NCBI RefSeq assembly: GCF_007197735.1
Contig: NZ_CP041637.1
Location: forward strand, 930,001-994,000
Source: Formosa sediminum
GTDB taxonomy: Bacteria; Bacteroidota; Bacteroidia; Flavobacteriales; Flavobacteriaceae
Reading direction: 5' to 3'
Length of the DNA: 64,000 nt
Part shown: one piece after another, positions 55,299 to 64,000 of the stretch
Layout of the letters: the number at the start of each line of letters is the position of its first letter
Numbering within the stretch: the first letter of the stretch is position 1
The notes under the pieces: generated by a model
Databases searched by the model: none
The model's input: only the letters and a program-made list of their open reading frames with translations
What the model was told of the DNA's origin: nothing
Made by a program: the position numbers and the translations under genes

Positions 55299-56651
55299 AT
55301 GAAAAATCTTAGCAGATTATTGTTCGCAATGTTGCTGGTATTTGGTTTTAGCAACACTTATGCGCAAGATGAAAACAACCCTTGGGCGATTGGCTTTGGA
55401 GTAAATGCAGTCGATTTCTATCCTAACGGAGATGGAGCCCCTTTCGGTGAAGGATTCGGAGACGAATATTTTAATGTAGGAGATCACTGGAACATTTTAC
55501 CTTCTTTATCAACTATTTCTGTAGCACGTCACATCACAGGTGGTTTGTCTTTTGGAGTAACAGGATCTATTAATAAAATCGAAAATTACGGAGAAGAGTC
55601 AGTTTCTGATTTATCTTACTACGGACTTGATGGTACGTTTAAGTATGGTTTCTTAAATACTAGCGTATTCAATCCTTTCGTTGGTGTTGGTGGAGGTTAC
55701 ACTTGGGTCGACGAAATTGGAGCAGGAACTATTAACGGGTCTTTAGGATTCAACGTATGGTTTACTGATAACATCGGTCTTACATTACAATCTTCTTACA
55801 AACATGCTTTTGAAGATTACTTAGATTCTCACTTCCAACATTCAGCTGGAATTACAATTAAATTTGGAGGAAAAGACACTGATAAAGATGGTGTATACGA
55901 CAAAAACGATGCTTGTCCAGATGTATTTGGTTTAGCAATGTTTAATGGTTGTCCTGATACAGACGGAGATGGTATTGAAGATAGTAAAGATTCTTGTCCA
56001 AACGAAGCTGGTACTGCAGAATTTAACGGATGTCCTGATACAGACGGAGACGGTGTAGCTGATCCTGATGATGCTTGTCCAGAAGTTGCTGGGTTAAAAG
56101 AATTAAACGGTTGTCCTGATGCTGATGGCGATGGTGTTGCTGATGGAGATGATAAATGTCCAAACGAAGCAGGTCCTGCTGAAAACAATGGATGTCCTTG
56201 GCCAGATAAAGATGGTGACACTGTAATTGATAAAGATGATAAGTGTCCAGATATTCCTGGTACTGTTGCAAACAACGGATGTCCAGAATTATCTGAAGCT
56301 GTTCAAAAATCTTTAAATGAATATGCTAAAACTATCTTATTCGATACAGGTAAATCTTCTATTAAAGCTCACTCTGAAGAAGTATTAAAAAACATTATCG
56401 ATATCTTAAAAGAATATCCTAATGCTAAATTTACTGTTGAAGGTCACACTGATAGTTCAGGATCTGATTCTTTAAACATGAAGTTATCTGAATCTAGAGC
56501 ATTATCTGTAAAAGATTACTTAGTGAAAAATGGTATCGATGAATTTAGATTATCTTCTAAAGGATACGGTGAAACTAAGCCAATCGATTCTAACAAAACT
56601 AGAGCTGGTAGAGCTAATAACAGACGTGTTGAAATTAACTTAGTTAAATAA
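55299..56651 (+). CDS. OmpA-family outer-membrane protein with thrombospondin type 3 repeats
   Basis: From the ATG at 55299 the protein has 450 residues; a TTG two codons earlier opens the same frame. A signal peptide (to NTYAQ, about residue 23) is followed by an eight-stranded-type barrel (about 30-190), five Asp-rich calcium-binding TSP3 repeats (about 193-330) with the pattern DTDGDG and ACP/NGCP, and a C-terminal OmpA domain (about 340-450) with [39 protein letters not shown] and [10 protein letters not shown] for peptidoglycan binding. It is likely abundant and structural. It lies between the two halves of the AddAB-like system, with its own promoter and terminator. Confidence 0.95.
   Translation: MKNLSRLLFAMLLVFGFSNTYAQDENNPWAIGFGVNAVDFYPNGDGAPFGEGFGDEYFNVGDHWNILPSLSTISVARHITGGLSFGVTGSINKIENYGEESVSDLSYYGLDGTFKYGFLNTSVFNPFVGVGGGYTWVDEIGAGTINGSLGFNVWFTDNIGLTLQSSYKHAFEDYLDSHFQHSAGITIKFGGKDTDKDGVYDKNDACPDVFGLAMFNGCPDTDGDGIEDSKDSCPNEAGTAEFNGCPDTDGDGVADPDDACPEVAGLKELNGCPDADGDGVADGDDKCPNEAGPAENNGCPWPDKDGDTVIDKDDKCPDIPGTVANNGCPELSEAVQKSLNEYAKTILFDTGKSSIKAHSEEVLKNIIDILKEYPNAKFTVEGHTDSSGSDSLNMKLSESRALSVKDYLVKNGIDEFRLSSKGYGETKPIDSNKTRAGRANNRRVEINLVK
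55950..56285 (+). repeat. 81-base coding repeats encoding TSP3 units
   Basis: TGTCCT or TGTCCA recurs at 55950, 56031, 56112, 56193 and 56280, giving a period of 81, 81, 81 and 87 bases. Each unit encodes a 27-29-residue calcium-binding TSP3 repeat ending NGCP. The reverse strand gives long Ser/Pro-rich open frames here, which are by-products. Confidence 0.9.
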
Positions 56652-56679
56652 GACTAAATCTGTTAAAATATAATTTTAT

Positions 56680-56709
56680 AAAACGCCTCGTTTATTCGAG
56701 GCGTTTTTT
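56680..56709 (+). terminator. Terminator after the OmpA gene
   Basis: AAAACGCCTCG pairs with CGAGGCGTTTT around TTTATT, then T continues. It ends about 12 bases before the next start codon. Confidence 0.93.
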
Positions 56710-56720
56710 ATTTTTATACA

Positions 56721-59486
56721 ATGACAACTTTTATAGAAGAGGTTATTATTAACCTACAAGAAAAAGGACTTAACCTTTCCGAATTAAAATTTATTCTTCC
56801 AAGTAAACGTGCAGGTACATTCTTAAAGCATCAACTTTCAAGATCGACTAAAACAACCATGTTTGCTCCAGAAATATTAAGTATTGAAGATTTTGTTGAA
56901 TCTATTTCTGGATTAAAAACAGTCTCTAATACAGAGTTATTGTTTCAATTTTATAACACTTATACTACATTACATACAGAACCTAACCCAGATTCTTTTG
57001 AAGTGTTTTCAAAATGGGCTCAAATATTGCTTCAAGATTTTAATGAAATTGATAGGTACCTTATTCCTCAAGATAAAATATTTGATTATTTAGGTGCTAT
57101 TCAAGAATTAAAACACTGGTCTCTTGAAACTGAAAAAACAGATTTTGTTAAAAATTATTTAGCATTCTGGAATAAACTTAATGCATATTACACTCATTTT
57201 ACCAATCATTTATTAGAAAATAAATTAGGATATCAAGGATTAGTATACAGACAAGCAGAGGCTCATGTCAATACCTACATCAAAGAACATAAAATACAAC
57301 ATGTGTTTTTAGGATTCAATGCTTTAAACACTGCAGAGGAATCTATAATTCAACATATTCTAGAACATACAGATGCTTTAATTTATTGGGATATAGATAA
57401 AATGTTTTACGAGAACCCAGTTCATGATGCCGGACTATTTACAAGACAACATGCAAAAAAATGGAACTATTTTAAAACACATCCGTTTCATTGGGTTACC
57501 GAAAATTATAAAAATAATAAAACTATAAATGTAGTAGGTGTGCCTAAAAATATTGGGCAAGCCAAATATATAGGTAACATTCTTAAAACATTACAGACAC
57601 CCGAAAATAAGTTAGAAAGTACGGCAATTGTTTTAGGTAATGAAGATCTGTTGCTACCTCTATTAAATTCTATACCAGAGTATATAAAGAAGCTTAATGT
57701 AACAATGGGGTTTCCTTTAAAATCCATTCCATTAGCATCTTTATTTGAGAGTCTGTTTAATTTGCATAAAAATAACCCTAAAGCATTTTATTATAAAGAC
57801 GTTATTTCTATATTATCACATCAATTTATTCGCCTTTTATTATTAGATAATCAAATAGACCATGCGACTAAACTTATAGAAACTATTCAGTCTAATAACA
57901 TAGTGTTTATTACCTCTTCAGAATTAATGGAGTTAAGTGATGTTTTTAAGCCTGTATTAACGCTGTTATTTGAATCTTGGGGGAATAGTGCAGCAAAAGC
58001 CTTAAGTAATTCTAAAGCGTTTATTTTAGTCTTAAAAAATCATTTAAATAAGTCCAAAGACGAACAGATATTAAGTTTAGAATATACTTATAAGTTTCAT
58101 GAGCTTTTTAACGAGTTAGATCGCTTAAATACTACATACAATTATTTTCAATCTATAAGTTCATTACACCAAGTGTATAAAGAACTGCTAAGTAGCGAAA
58201 CATTAGACTTTCAGGGTGAACCTCTTCAGGGGTTACAAATTATGGGAATGTTAGAATCTCGGGTTTTAGATTTTAAAACAGTAATTATTTCATCTGTTAA
58301 TGAAGGGGTTTTGCCAGCAGGAAAGAGTAATAATTCCTTTATTCCTTTAGATGTAAAATTAGAAAATAAGTTGCCTACATTTAAAGAAAAAGACGCGGTC
58401 TATACGTATCACTTTTACCGTTTGCTACAACGTGCAGAACATGTATATATACTTTATAATACAGAGCCTGATGCATTAGCAGGAGGAGAGAAGAGTAGGT
58501 TTATTACACAATTGGAGTTAGAACATGTTCATACATTAAACCATGCTATAGCAACACCAACAGTAAATCTTGTAGAACATAAATTAAAAACAGTTTCTAA
58601 ATCTCCTTTGGTTATACAACGCTTAAAGGAGATTGCCAAGCGTGGGTTTTCTCCATCTTCTCTTACAAGTTATATGAGGAATCCGATGGATTTCTATTTT
58701 CAAAAAGTATTAAAAATTAAGGAGTATGATGAGGTAGAAGAAACCGTAGCCGCCAATACACTAGGAACAGTGGTACATAATACTTTAGAAGATTTCTATA
58801 AGCCACTAGAAGGAATGCAATTAACGGTAGAACATATTACCGAAATGAAAACTAAAATAGCTACAACTGTATTGCATCATTTTAAAATGACCTATAATGA
58901 AGGTGATATTAGTACAGGTAAAAATCTAATTAGTTTTGAAATTGCTAAACGGTATGTGTTAAACTTTTTAAATGCAGAATTAAAAGCCATTAATGCAGGT
59001 AGAGTTATTAAAATTATTGCTATTGAGGCAGATTTTAAACAGGTAGAGATTAATATTCCAGAACTAGATTTTCCTATAACTATTGGAGGGAAAGTAGACC
59101 GTGTAGATGAATATGATGGTACCACACGTATTATAGATTATAAGACAGGGAAAGTAAGCCAATCACAAGTAGAAATTATAGATTGGGAGGAGCTTACAAC
59201 AGATTATGATAAATATAGTAAACCATTTCAAATTCTTTGTTATGCGTATATGATGCAGTCTTTAGGGATATTACAATATCCAATAGAGGCCGGAATTGTT
59301 TCTTTTAAAAATTTAAATGCGGGGTTTTTAAAGTTTACTAAAAAAGATAAATCAGGAAAAGGAGCAACTAAAATAACTGCAATAGATCAACAAACAATTC
59401 AGTTATTTGAAGAGCAACTTAAGAGGCTAGTATTAGATATTTTTAATGAAAATATCGATTTTGAAGAGAAAGAAGTTAGTCACTAA
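56721..59486 (+). CDS. PD-(D/E)XK nuclease superfamily protein, AddB-like
   Basis: The 921-residue protein resembles AddB: an inactive helicase-like N-terminal part (LKFILPSKRAGTFLKHQL), a mid-region ESRVLDFKTVIISSVNEGVLPAGKSNNSFIPLD with GVLP, and a C-terminal nuclease with SPSSLTSYMRNPMDFYFQ near 653, GTVVHNTLEDFY, GGKVDRVDEYDG and the catalytic IIDYKTGK near 815. The cysteines that hold an iron-sulfur cluster in Bacillus AddB are missing (Asn occupies the first position). Its partner is the AddA-like gene at 51806. The stop lies seven bases before the preferred mtgA start. Confidence 0.86.
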   Translation: MTTFIEEVIINLQEKGLNLSELKFILPSKRAGTFLKHQLSRSTKTTMFAPEILSIEDFVESISGLKTVSNTELLFQFYNTYTTLHTEPNPDSFEVFSKWAQILLQDFNEIDRYLIPQDKIFDYLGAIQELKHWSLETEKTDFVKNYLAFWNKLNAYYTHFTNHLLENKLGYQGLVYRQAEAHVNTYIKEHKIQHVFLGFNALNTAEESIIQHILEHTDALIYWDIDKMFYENPVHDAGLFTRQHAKKWNYFKTHPFHWVTENYKNNKTINVVGVPKNIGQAKYIGNILKTLQTPENKLESTAIVLGNEDLLLPLLNSIPEYIKKLNVTMGFPLKSIPLASLFESLFNLHKNNPKAFYYKDVISILSHQFIRLLLLDNQIDHATKLIETIQSNNIVFITSSELMELSDVFKPVLTLLFESWGNSAAKALSNSKAFILVLKNHLNKSKDEQILSLEYTYKFHELFNELDRLNTTYNYFQSISSLHQVYKELLSSETLDFQGEPLQGLQIMGMLESRVLDFKTVIISSVNEGVLPAGKSNNSFIPLDVKLENKLPTFKEKDAVYTYHFYRLLQRAEHVYILYNTEPDALAGGEKSRFITQLELEHVHTLNHAIATPTVNLVEHKLKTVSKSPLVIQRLKEIAKRGFSPSSLTSYMRNPMDFYFQKVLKIKEYDEVEETVAANTLGTVVHNTLEDFYKPLEGMQLTVEHITEMKTKIATTVLHHFKMTYNEGDISTGKNLISFEIAKRYVLNFLNAELKAINAGRVIKIIAIEADFKQVEINIPELDFPITIGGKVDRVDEYDGTTRIIDYKTGKVSQSQVEIIDWEELTTDYDKYSKPFQILCYAYMMQSLGILQYPIEAGIVSFKNLNAGFLKFTKKDKSGKGATKITAIDQQTIQLFEEQLKRLVLDIFNENIDFEEKEVSH

Positions 59487-59493
59487 ATTAGGT

Positions 59494-60180
59494 ATGAAAA
59501 AAGTTTTTAGATTTCTTTTTAAGTTATTGTTTTGGTTTGTATTTAGTTCGTTTTTGGTCGTTTTTATATATAAATACATTCCAGTTTATATAACTCCACT
59601 CATGATTATTCGTAGTTTTGAAACTTCAGAAAACGCGATGCCAAAGTCATGGAAACACCATTGGGTATCTATAGATCAGATATCTAATGCCATGCAAAAG
59701 GCTGTGATTTGTAGTGAAGATCAGAATTTTTTAAAACATAATGGGGTCGATTTTAAAGCTGTAGAAAAAGCATTTACTGCAAATAAAAGCGGTAAGCGAA
59801 TACGTGGCGGAAGCACAATTAGTCAGCAAACCGCAAAAAATATATTTCTATGGCCAGAGAGAAGTTGGTTACGTAAAGGTTTAGAAACGTATTTTACGTT
59901 TATTATTGAATTATGTTGGGATAAGGAACGTATTTTAGAGGTGTATTTAAATAGTATAGAAATGGGTAAAGGGATTTATGGCTGTGAAGCTGCTGCGGAG
60001 TATTGGTTTAAAACATCTGCCTCAAAATTAACTGCATATCAGGCTGCTGCGATAGCTTCAATTTTACCTAACCCTAGAGTTTATAGGGCCAATCCGGCGT
60101 CTTCGTATATTCAAAAACGAAAAGTGTGGATTGTAAAACAAATGGCACTTTTTGGTCCTTTACAATTTAATAACCAATAA
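59494..60180 (+). CDS. mtgA: Monofunctional biosynthetic peptidoglycan transglycosylase
   Basis: A GT51 enzyme that polymerises lipid II without a transpeptidase domain. From ATG 59494 it has 228 residues, beginning MKKVFRFLFKLLFWFVFSSF, a single membrane anchor. Catalytic motifs are AVICSEDQNFLKHNGVDF with the catalytic Glu near residue 68, RIRGGSTISQQTAKNIFLWPERSW near 104, and ELCWDKERILEVYLNSIEMG near 140. A longer frame from ATG 59446 would overlap the AddB-like gene by 41 bases and add a basic extension before the anchor, so the later start is preferred. One-base overlap with the next gene. Confidence 0.93.
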   Translation: MKKVFRFLFKLLFWFVFSSFLVVFIYKYIPVYITPLMIIRSFETSENAMPKSWKHHWVSIDQISNAMQKAVICSEDQNFLKHNGVDFKAVEKAFTANKSGKRIRGGSTISQQTAKNIFLWPERSWLRKGLETYFTFIIELCWDKERILEVYLNSIEMGKGIYGCEAAAEYWFKTSASKLTAYQAAAIASILPNPRVYRANPASSYIQKRKVWIVKQMALFGPLQFNNQ

Positions 60181-60638
60181 TGAATAATACCGAAATTAAA
60201 CAACAGCTTTTAAAACATTGTGAGCTATTTATTGAAAAACGGTTGGCAAATGTGCAACATAATATAGCCGAAGTTCAAGACGCTTTAACGTCTGAAACTA
60301 AAAGTACTGCAGGGGATAAGCATGAAACAGGTCGTGCGATGTTACAATTAGAACGGGAGAAATTTGGTGTACAGCTCTCTGAAGTTAATCAAGTAAAACA
60401 AGCATTGTCTAAAATAGATGTTTCTAAAACATCACATACAATTTGCTTGGGAAGTGCTGTAATTACAGATATTTCTAACTATTTTATAGCAATTAGTGCT
60501 GGCCAAATTTTAGTAAATAATATAATTTATTTCGCTATAGCTCCCAATACGCCAATTGGTAAGCTTCTGATTTCAAAACAAGCAGGTGAAGATGTAAGTT
60601 TTAGAAATCAAAAATTTAAGATTTTAAACGTTTTTTAG
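60180..60638 (+). CDS. Small GreA/GreB-like protein
   Basis: The 152-residue protein has an N-terminal helical coil (about 1-75, with EVQDALTSETKSTAGDKHETGRAMLQ) and a C-terminal part ending APNTPIGKLLISKQAGEDVSF, which resembles the closing strand pattern of the Gre FKBP-like domain (TPIGKALLGKKxGD). This is the layout of transcript cleavage factors, but shortened. Homologues in flavobacterial genomes are sometimes labelled 3-oxoacyl-ACP synthase, for which I see no support. It shares a base with mtgA and its end overlaps the converging ABC gene by 23 bases. Confidence 0.68.
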   Translation: MNNTEIKQQLLKHCELFIEKRLANVQHNIAEVQDALTSETKSTAGDKHETGRAMLQLEREKFGVQLSEVNQVKQALSKIDVSKTSHTICLGSAVITDISNYFIAISAGQILVNNIIYFAIAPNTPIGKLLISKQAGEDVSFRNQKFKILNVF

Positions 60639-61584
60639 CTGCTACATTTAGTTGTAAGTGTACAGTAGTATTTGGAGGAAGAGCTGTGTTATGGTAAAAG
60701 AAAATAGCTTTAGATTGGTATTCAGCTTCTACTAAATATTGGTGTCCTCTATAATAATTTTGAGTAACGCGTACTTCTAGAGCAGGAGATTTTGTGAGTT
60801 GCAATTCATGAGCATATACAAAAATGGGTTCTGAGGTAGCGTTTATTCCTAAAGACGAAGCTCTCATGGTATTAAATTCGTCAAAAAAAGATGCAATAAG
60901 AGGCTTTTCTGGCTGTTTATATAAATTTTCAGGCGTATTATTGGCAATTATTTTTCCGTTGTTTAAAACAATCATATGGTCTGCATAAGGTAATACATCT
61001 TCGCGGTCGTGGGTAGCGACTACGCAACTTATATTTTTTTCTTTTAAATATTTAAAGAGATTACGCCTTAAGGTTTGTTTCTGAAAATTATCAATATGAC
61101 TAAAAGGCTCGTCTAACAAAATAATTTCAGGCTCTTTAGCAATAGCTCGTGCTAGCGCAACACGTTGTTTTTGTCCGCCACTTAATAGTTTTACTTTTAC
61201 GTCAGTAAATTCTACTAAATCAACTAGAGCAATGAGTTCTTTAGCGCGTTGTTCTTTTTCTTCTGGATAGAAATTAGATAGGAATTTTCCAATGTTTTCT
61301 TTAACAGTAATAAAAGGCATTAAATCGAATTCTTGGGCGACATATTTCATAAAATCATACCCAATAACCAAATTGTATTTTGGACCTAGAATAGGTTGGT
61401 TTTTCCACAAGATTTCACCTTCAGGTAAATCATATGTGCCGTAAAGCAGTTTTAAAATAGTACTTTTTCCAGAACCACTTTCTCCTATAATAGACAGTTG
61501 TTCGCCTGGTGCTACAGAAAAAGAAATGTGGTCTAAAATGGTTTTATCGTCGTAACCAAATGATATATTTTGAACTTGAAGCAT
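60616..61584 (-). CDS. ABC transporter ATP-binding protein with TOBE-like C-terminus
   Basis: The 322-residue ATPase has Walker A GESGSGKST at about residues 36-44, a Q-loop (KYVAQEFDLMPF), signature LLSGGQKQRVALARA near 136, Walker B EIILLDEPFSHID near 158 and the H-loop VVATHDREDV. Beyond residue 235 comes an extra domain (FVYAHELQLTKSPALEVRV, then NYYRGHQYLVEA) like the TOBE domains of polyamine, iron and sugar importers of the PotA/FbpC/MalK class. No permease or binding protein gene is adjacent, so the substrate is unknown. Confidence 0.88.
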   Translation of the reverse strand: MLQVQNISFGYDDKTILDHISFSVAPGEQLSIIGESGSGKSTILKLLYGTYDLPEGEILWKNQPILGPKYNLVIGYDFMKYVAQEFDLMPFITVKENIGKFLSNFYPEEKEQRAKELIALVDLVEFTDVKVKLLSGGQKQRVALARAIAKEPEIILLDEPFSHIDNFQKQTLRRNLFKYLKEKNISCVVATHDREDVLPYADHMIVLNNGKIIANNTPENLYKQPEKPLIASFFDEFNTMRASSLGINATSEPIFVYAHELQLTKSPALEVRVTQNYYRGHQYLVEAEYQSKAIFFYHNTALPPNTTVHLQLNVAAKKRLKS

Positions 61585-61614
61585 AGTTTGAAATCGCTGT
61601 AATTTACTTGGGTA

Positions 61615-63690
61615 TTAATTATTTTTAAAGTATGTATATTTAAGTAAAAATAGCGGTTTTAAAATACTAAATCGTATAAATTTATTAAGTAAATAATACA
61701 AGTAAATAAAATAACTTGGGGTAAGAAAGGCTAAAATTTTATTTTTTTGATATAAAACAGGTTTAAGTTTTGTGACATATCTAAACACAACTTCAGGCGT
61801 TTTAATAAATGTAATTAAATAACTTATGGGGTTACCTAATTCTTGTTTTTCATATTTTAAGCCAACTGTGTTTGTCCCTATATTTTGATAGAATCCAGAG
61901 TTTAAACTGTCTATAAATTGTAATGTTTTTTTATTGTAAAAAAGTCCTGTTTTAAGAGCAATTTTAGCTATAATTTGCTGAATCATGTTTTGGTCATAAC
62001 AAACGGTTTCTAAGTTTTTAAGTAACTCTTGGTGAAACCCTAGCATTTGTTTTTGGTGAGTTTCAATATAAGTTTCGTACAACCATTTTTCTTCAGGATT
62101 ATGTTTTTCAATCACATATTTAGCTGTATCGGTATACTCGACTGCACTGCCGTGATTTGCTGCCGAAAATTGTTCGTAATATTGGTTATTTGCCATAAGC
62201 AAGTAGTCGGTATAAGATGTGAATGGTAATATGGAAAAAATAAGACCATCGCGTTTTGTTTTTTCCTGAATATTGTAAATGTATCTTAATCCTAAATAGT
62301 AACCCGTAACCGGTATTTCCGATTTGTAAAATCCATATAAAGATTCTTGCATGGTTCCGCCCCAGCCAATATCTACCAAGTAAATTCCTTCTTTTTCAAT
62401 GTCTACTCCAAAGGCATTAATGTAAGCATTAAAACTGTTTCTATTGGTTTCTCTATGTGTTTTATAGAATGCAATAAAAGTTTCGTTTTGTTTTAATTTT
62501 TCAAAAACCTCAGACTTAAAAAAGTCTTTAATAGGTGCATTAGCGCTAATGTTTAAAGCTTTAATAATTGTGTGTTGTGTAGACTCTGGACAATTAAAAA
62601 AGATTAAAAAATCTGCAATAGATAATTCTGGATATTTATCCTTTAAATATAAAAAAGGTTCTGTCTCTAAAGGTTCTAAATTAATTTGAATAGAAGCTTG
62701 TCTAGATGTTTTTAAATAATGAGTATTGATTTTTGAATTGGTATCAATAAGGTGAAACTCTTGATATGAATCGAATATTTGTTTTAAAAATTGGCCCTCT
62801 CTAGCTAAGAAAAATAAATTTTTTACCCTTTCTTTTTTGCATTTAATATATAGTCTTTCAATAAAAAAATGATAATAAATAATATACTGTGTAAAAGGCA
62901 TAATGTCCTTTTTCTTTGATTTTTTGTATATAGTATTTATAACTTTTTTAGTTGATTTAAAATCGTTACCTAAGGCATTTAATCTATTTTGTTTTAAATA
63001 TTTATCGTGTGGTAGTTTATGGGCATTTAATTTGTTTGTAATAGCGTTGTCATAATCACTTCTTTGATTGTCTCCTATCATTACAACTTCGCTAGGATTT
63101 GTTATTAAAAGAGTCTCTAAAACTGTTTTATAAAGTGTGCCTGCATGTTTGCTGGTTTGAAGCATGGAGGAACTAAAAATATCATCAAAAAGAGTTGAGA
63201 TACCGTGATATTGTAATAATTTTTCGAATAAAGATTTAGAGCCGTAAAAATCTGAAACCAAATACACTTTTCCGCCCTTAGATTTAAATGTTTTTATGGT
63301 ATTTACTACGTCTTCATTTATATACTGTACACTACTTTCTGTTTTAAAATCGATGGTTTCAAAAAGCTCAAAAAAACGAGATTTGCAACTGTAATCTATA
63401 TAATTAGAATTAACCAACCTTATAAAAACATCCCCGATTAAAATTTCATAAGGAATTTCGACATTGTTTTTTTTTAATTTTTCACAAAGATGTGCTAAAG
63501 CCTCTTGTCTTATAAAATATAACGCATCATACGTCAGGTCTAATCCTAATTCTATAATCATGTACTTGGCCCATAATTTTAGGGTGTAATTTGGGTGAAC
63601 CGTTCTATGAATTATCGTGTCGTAGTAATCACTAAATAGAACTTTAGTGTATTTATTATCTAGTTTAATCTTTAAATCATTCAAAGACAT
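61615..63690 (-). CDS. HAD-domain protein of the polysaccharide-locus type, two-part
   Basis: The 691-residue protein begins with a HAD hydrolase domain (about 15-240): nucleophile region VLFSDYYDTIIHR with D20, the KGGKVYLVSDFYG motif II near 130 and EVVMIGDNQRSDYDNA near 199. The larger C-terminal part (about 265-610) has KNLFFLAREGQFLKQIF near 285, LKTSRQAS, and YLVDIGWGGTMQESLYGF near 435, a domain I know only as accompanying HAD units in glycan-synthesis genes. The last 40 residues are hydrophobic and basic. It is upstream of the ABC gene by 30 bases on the same strand. Function unknown. Confidence 0.72.
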   Translation of the reverse strand: MSLNDLKIKLDNKYTKVLFSDYYDTIIHRTVHPNYTLKLWAKYMIIELGLDLTYDALYFIRQEALAHLCEKLKKNNVEIPYEILIGDVFIRLVNSNYIDYSCKSRFFELFETIDFKTESSVQYINEDVVNTIKTFKSKGGKVYLVSDFYGSKSLFEKLLQYHGISTLFDDIFSSSMLQTSKHAGTLYKTVLETLLITNPSEVVMIGDNQRSDYDNAITNKLNAHKLPHDKYLKQNRLNALGNDFKSTKKVINTIYKKSKKKDIMPFTQYIIYYHFFIERLYIKCKKERVKNLFFLAREGQFLKQIFDSYQEFHLIDTNSKINTHYLKTSRQASIQINLEPLETEPFLYLKDKYPELSIADFLIFFNCPESTQHTIIKALNISANAPIKDFFKSEVFEKLKQNETFIAFYKTHRETNRNSFNAYINAFGVDIEKEGIYLVDIGWGGTMQESLYGFYKSEIPVTGYYLGLRYIYNIQEKTKRDGLIFSILPFTSYTDYLLMANNQYYEQFSAANHGSAVEYTDTAKYVIEKHNPEEKWLYETYIETHQKQMLGFHQELLKNLETVCYDQNMIQQIIAKIALKTGLFYNKKTLQFIDSLNSGFYQNIGTNTVGLKYEKQELGNPISYLITFIKTPEVVFRYVTKLKPVLYQKNKILAFLTPSYFIYLYYLLNKFIRFSILKPLFLLKYTYFKNN

Positions 63691-63902
63691 TAAAGGTTGA
63701 ATTTGATTAATATTAGGTTTAGTTATAACGAAGATAAGTTTTCGTTTGTTAAACTTATAGCATTTTAAGTTAGAAATGCTTTGCCCTGTAAAATTATCTT
63801 CTTAAAAACTAAGGTAATATAAGGAAGTTGGAGTGTAAAGGTATTAGTGTTTAGTTTTTTAATTGTTGTCTTTCTGTAATTTGTTTAAGGATGTGTATAG
63901 AT

Positions 63903-63940
63903 AAAAAAAGTCATTTAATTGAAATTAAATGACTTTTTAA
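63903..63940 (-). terminator. Terminator-like hairpin near the right edge
   Basis: Bases 63905-63920 are exactly complementary to 63923-63938, a 16-pair stem with a two-base spacer, flanked by A on the left and T on the right. On the minus strand it lies 25 bases after the stop of the partial frame at the edge, and it is followed by a seven-T run. Confidence 0.8.
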
Positions 63941-63962
63941 AGAATAAAAAGGGTGTGATTTT

Positions 63963-64000
63963 TTAGTTTTCTGTATCGGGTAAAGCATTAAATCCCATGT
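63963..64000 (-). CDS. C-terminal end of a minus-strand gene running off the window
   Basis: The minus-strand frame reads MGFNALPDTEN followed by a stop at 63963-63965, and a terminator-like hairpin follows at the expected distance. Only the last dozen codons are in view, so the product cannot be named. Confidence 0.45.
   Translation of the reverse strand, partial: MGFNALPDTEN

Noticed and set aside
55829-56275. Long Ser/Pro-rich minus-strand frame across the TSP3 region
   Set aside because: It is the antisense of the 81-base repeats, has repeat-derived composition and no start context.
55950-56285. CRISPR-like spaced repeats
   Set aside because: The periodic units are coding, in frame and translate to TSP3 repeats; there are no unique spacers or cas genes.
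59446-59493. Upstream ATG of mtgA at 59446
   Set aside because: It would overlap the AddB-like gene by 41 bases and add a basic stretch before the membrane anchor; ATG 59494 gives the normal family N-terminus.
60180-60638. Label 3-oxoacyl-ACP synthase for the small protein after mtgA
   Set aside because: It is 152 residues and has no thiolase-fold Cys-His-Asn motifs; a Gre-like pattern fits better.

Overview
The window is AT-rich chromosomal DNA from a member of the Bacteroidota, most likely a marine Flavobacteriaceae. Supporting signs are promoters of the Bacteroidetes type (TTTG, a gap, then TAnnTTTG), a TonB-dependent receptor paired with a DUF4249 lipoprotein, DUF4175, DUF4837 and PID-CTERM families, an OmpA protein with thrombospondin type 3 repeats, and a mostly Shine-Dalgarno-poor layout. 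No species name can be justified. I saw no tRNA, rRNA, insertion sequence, prophage or CRISPR array.

Layout. 1-5.7 kb: the end of a DUF4175 protein, ybeY, mnmG flanked by three near-identical parS-like palindromes, a methyltransferase and an OmpH-like lipoprotein. 5.9-9.1 kb: TonB receptor plus DUF4249 pair. 9.4-10.9 kb (minus): holB and a DoxX-like membrane protein. 11.1-19.6 kb: pgk, an MltD-type lytic transglycosylase, a DUF4837 lipoprotein, tatA (minus), an M23 peptidase, a GH3-type adenylating enzyme and a large protein with a nucleoside-phosphorylase-like C-terminus.

19.6-35.9 kb is one surface-polysaccharide locus: a Wzz-like protein, the dTDP-L-rhamnose genes rfbBACD, a complete set for making and recycling PAPS (cysQ, cysC, cysD, cysN) with a duplicated DUF2061 protein, a Wzx flippase, three glycosyltransferases, a PAPS-dependent sulfotransferase and two O-antigen polymerase/ligase-like proteins. 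No PAPS or sulfite reductase is present, so the simplest reading is a rhamnose-containing, sulfated surface glycan with its own sulfate-donor supply.

36.4-44.3 kb: a zinc-ribbon metallopeptidase, an unknown two-helix membrane protein, and a xylose catabolic set (xylB, xylA, MFS sugar porter) with a convergent LacI regulator. 44.7-50.5 kb: a PID-CTERM mini-protein, riboflavin synthase, pdxA, and a DUF177-rpmF-fabH-accB-accC lipid/ribosome cluster. 50.5-64 kb: a possible small RNA, superoxide dismutase, an AddA/RecB-like helicase-nuclease and its AddB-like partner on either side of an OmpA gene, mtgA, a GreA-like protein, an orphan ABC ATPase, and a HAD-domain protein of the type found in polysaccharide loci.

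The items most worth following up are the parS-like cluster around mnmG, the PAPS module inside the glycan locus with its duplicated DUF2061 protein, a long inverted repeat covering the start codon of the lytic transglycosylase, and a promoter-terminator pair without a gene upstream of the superoxide dismutase terminator.
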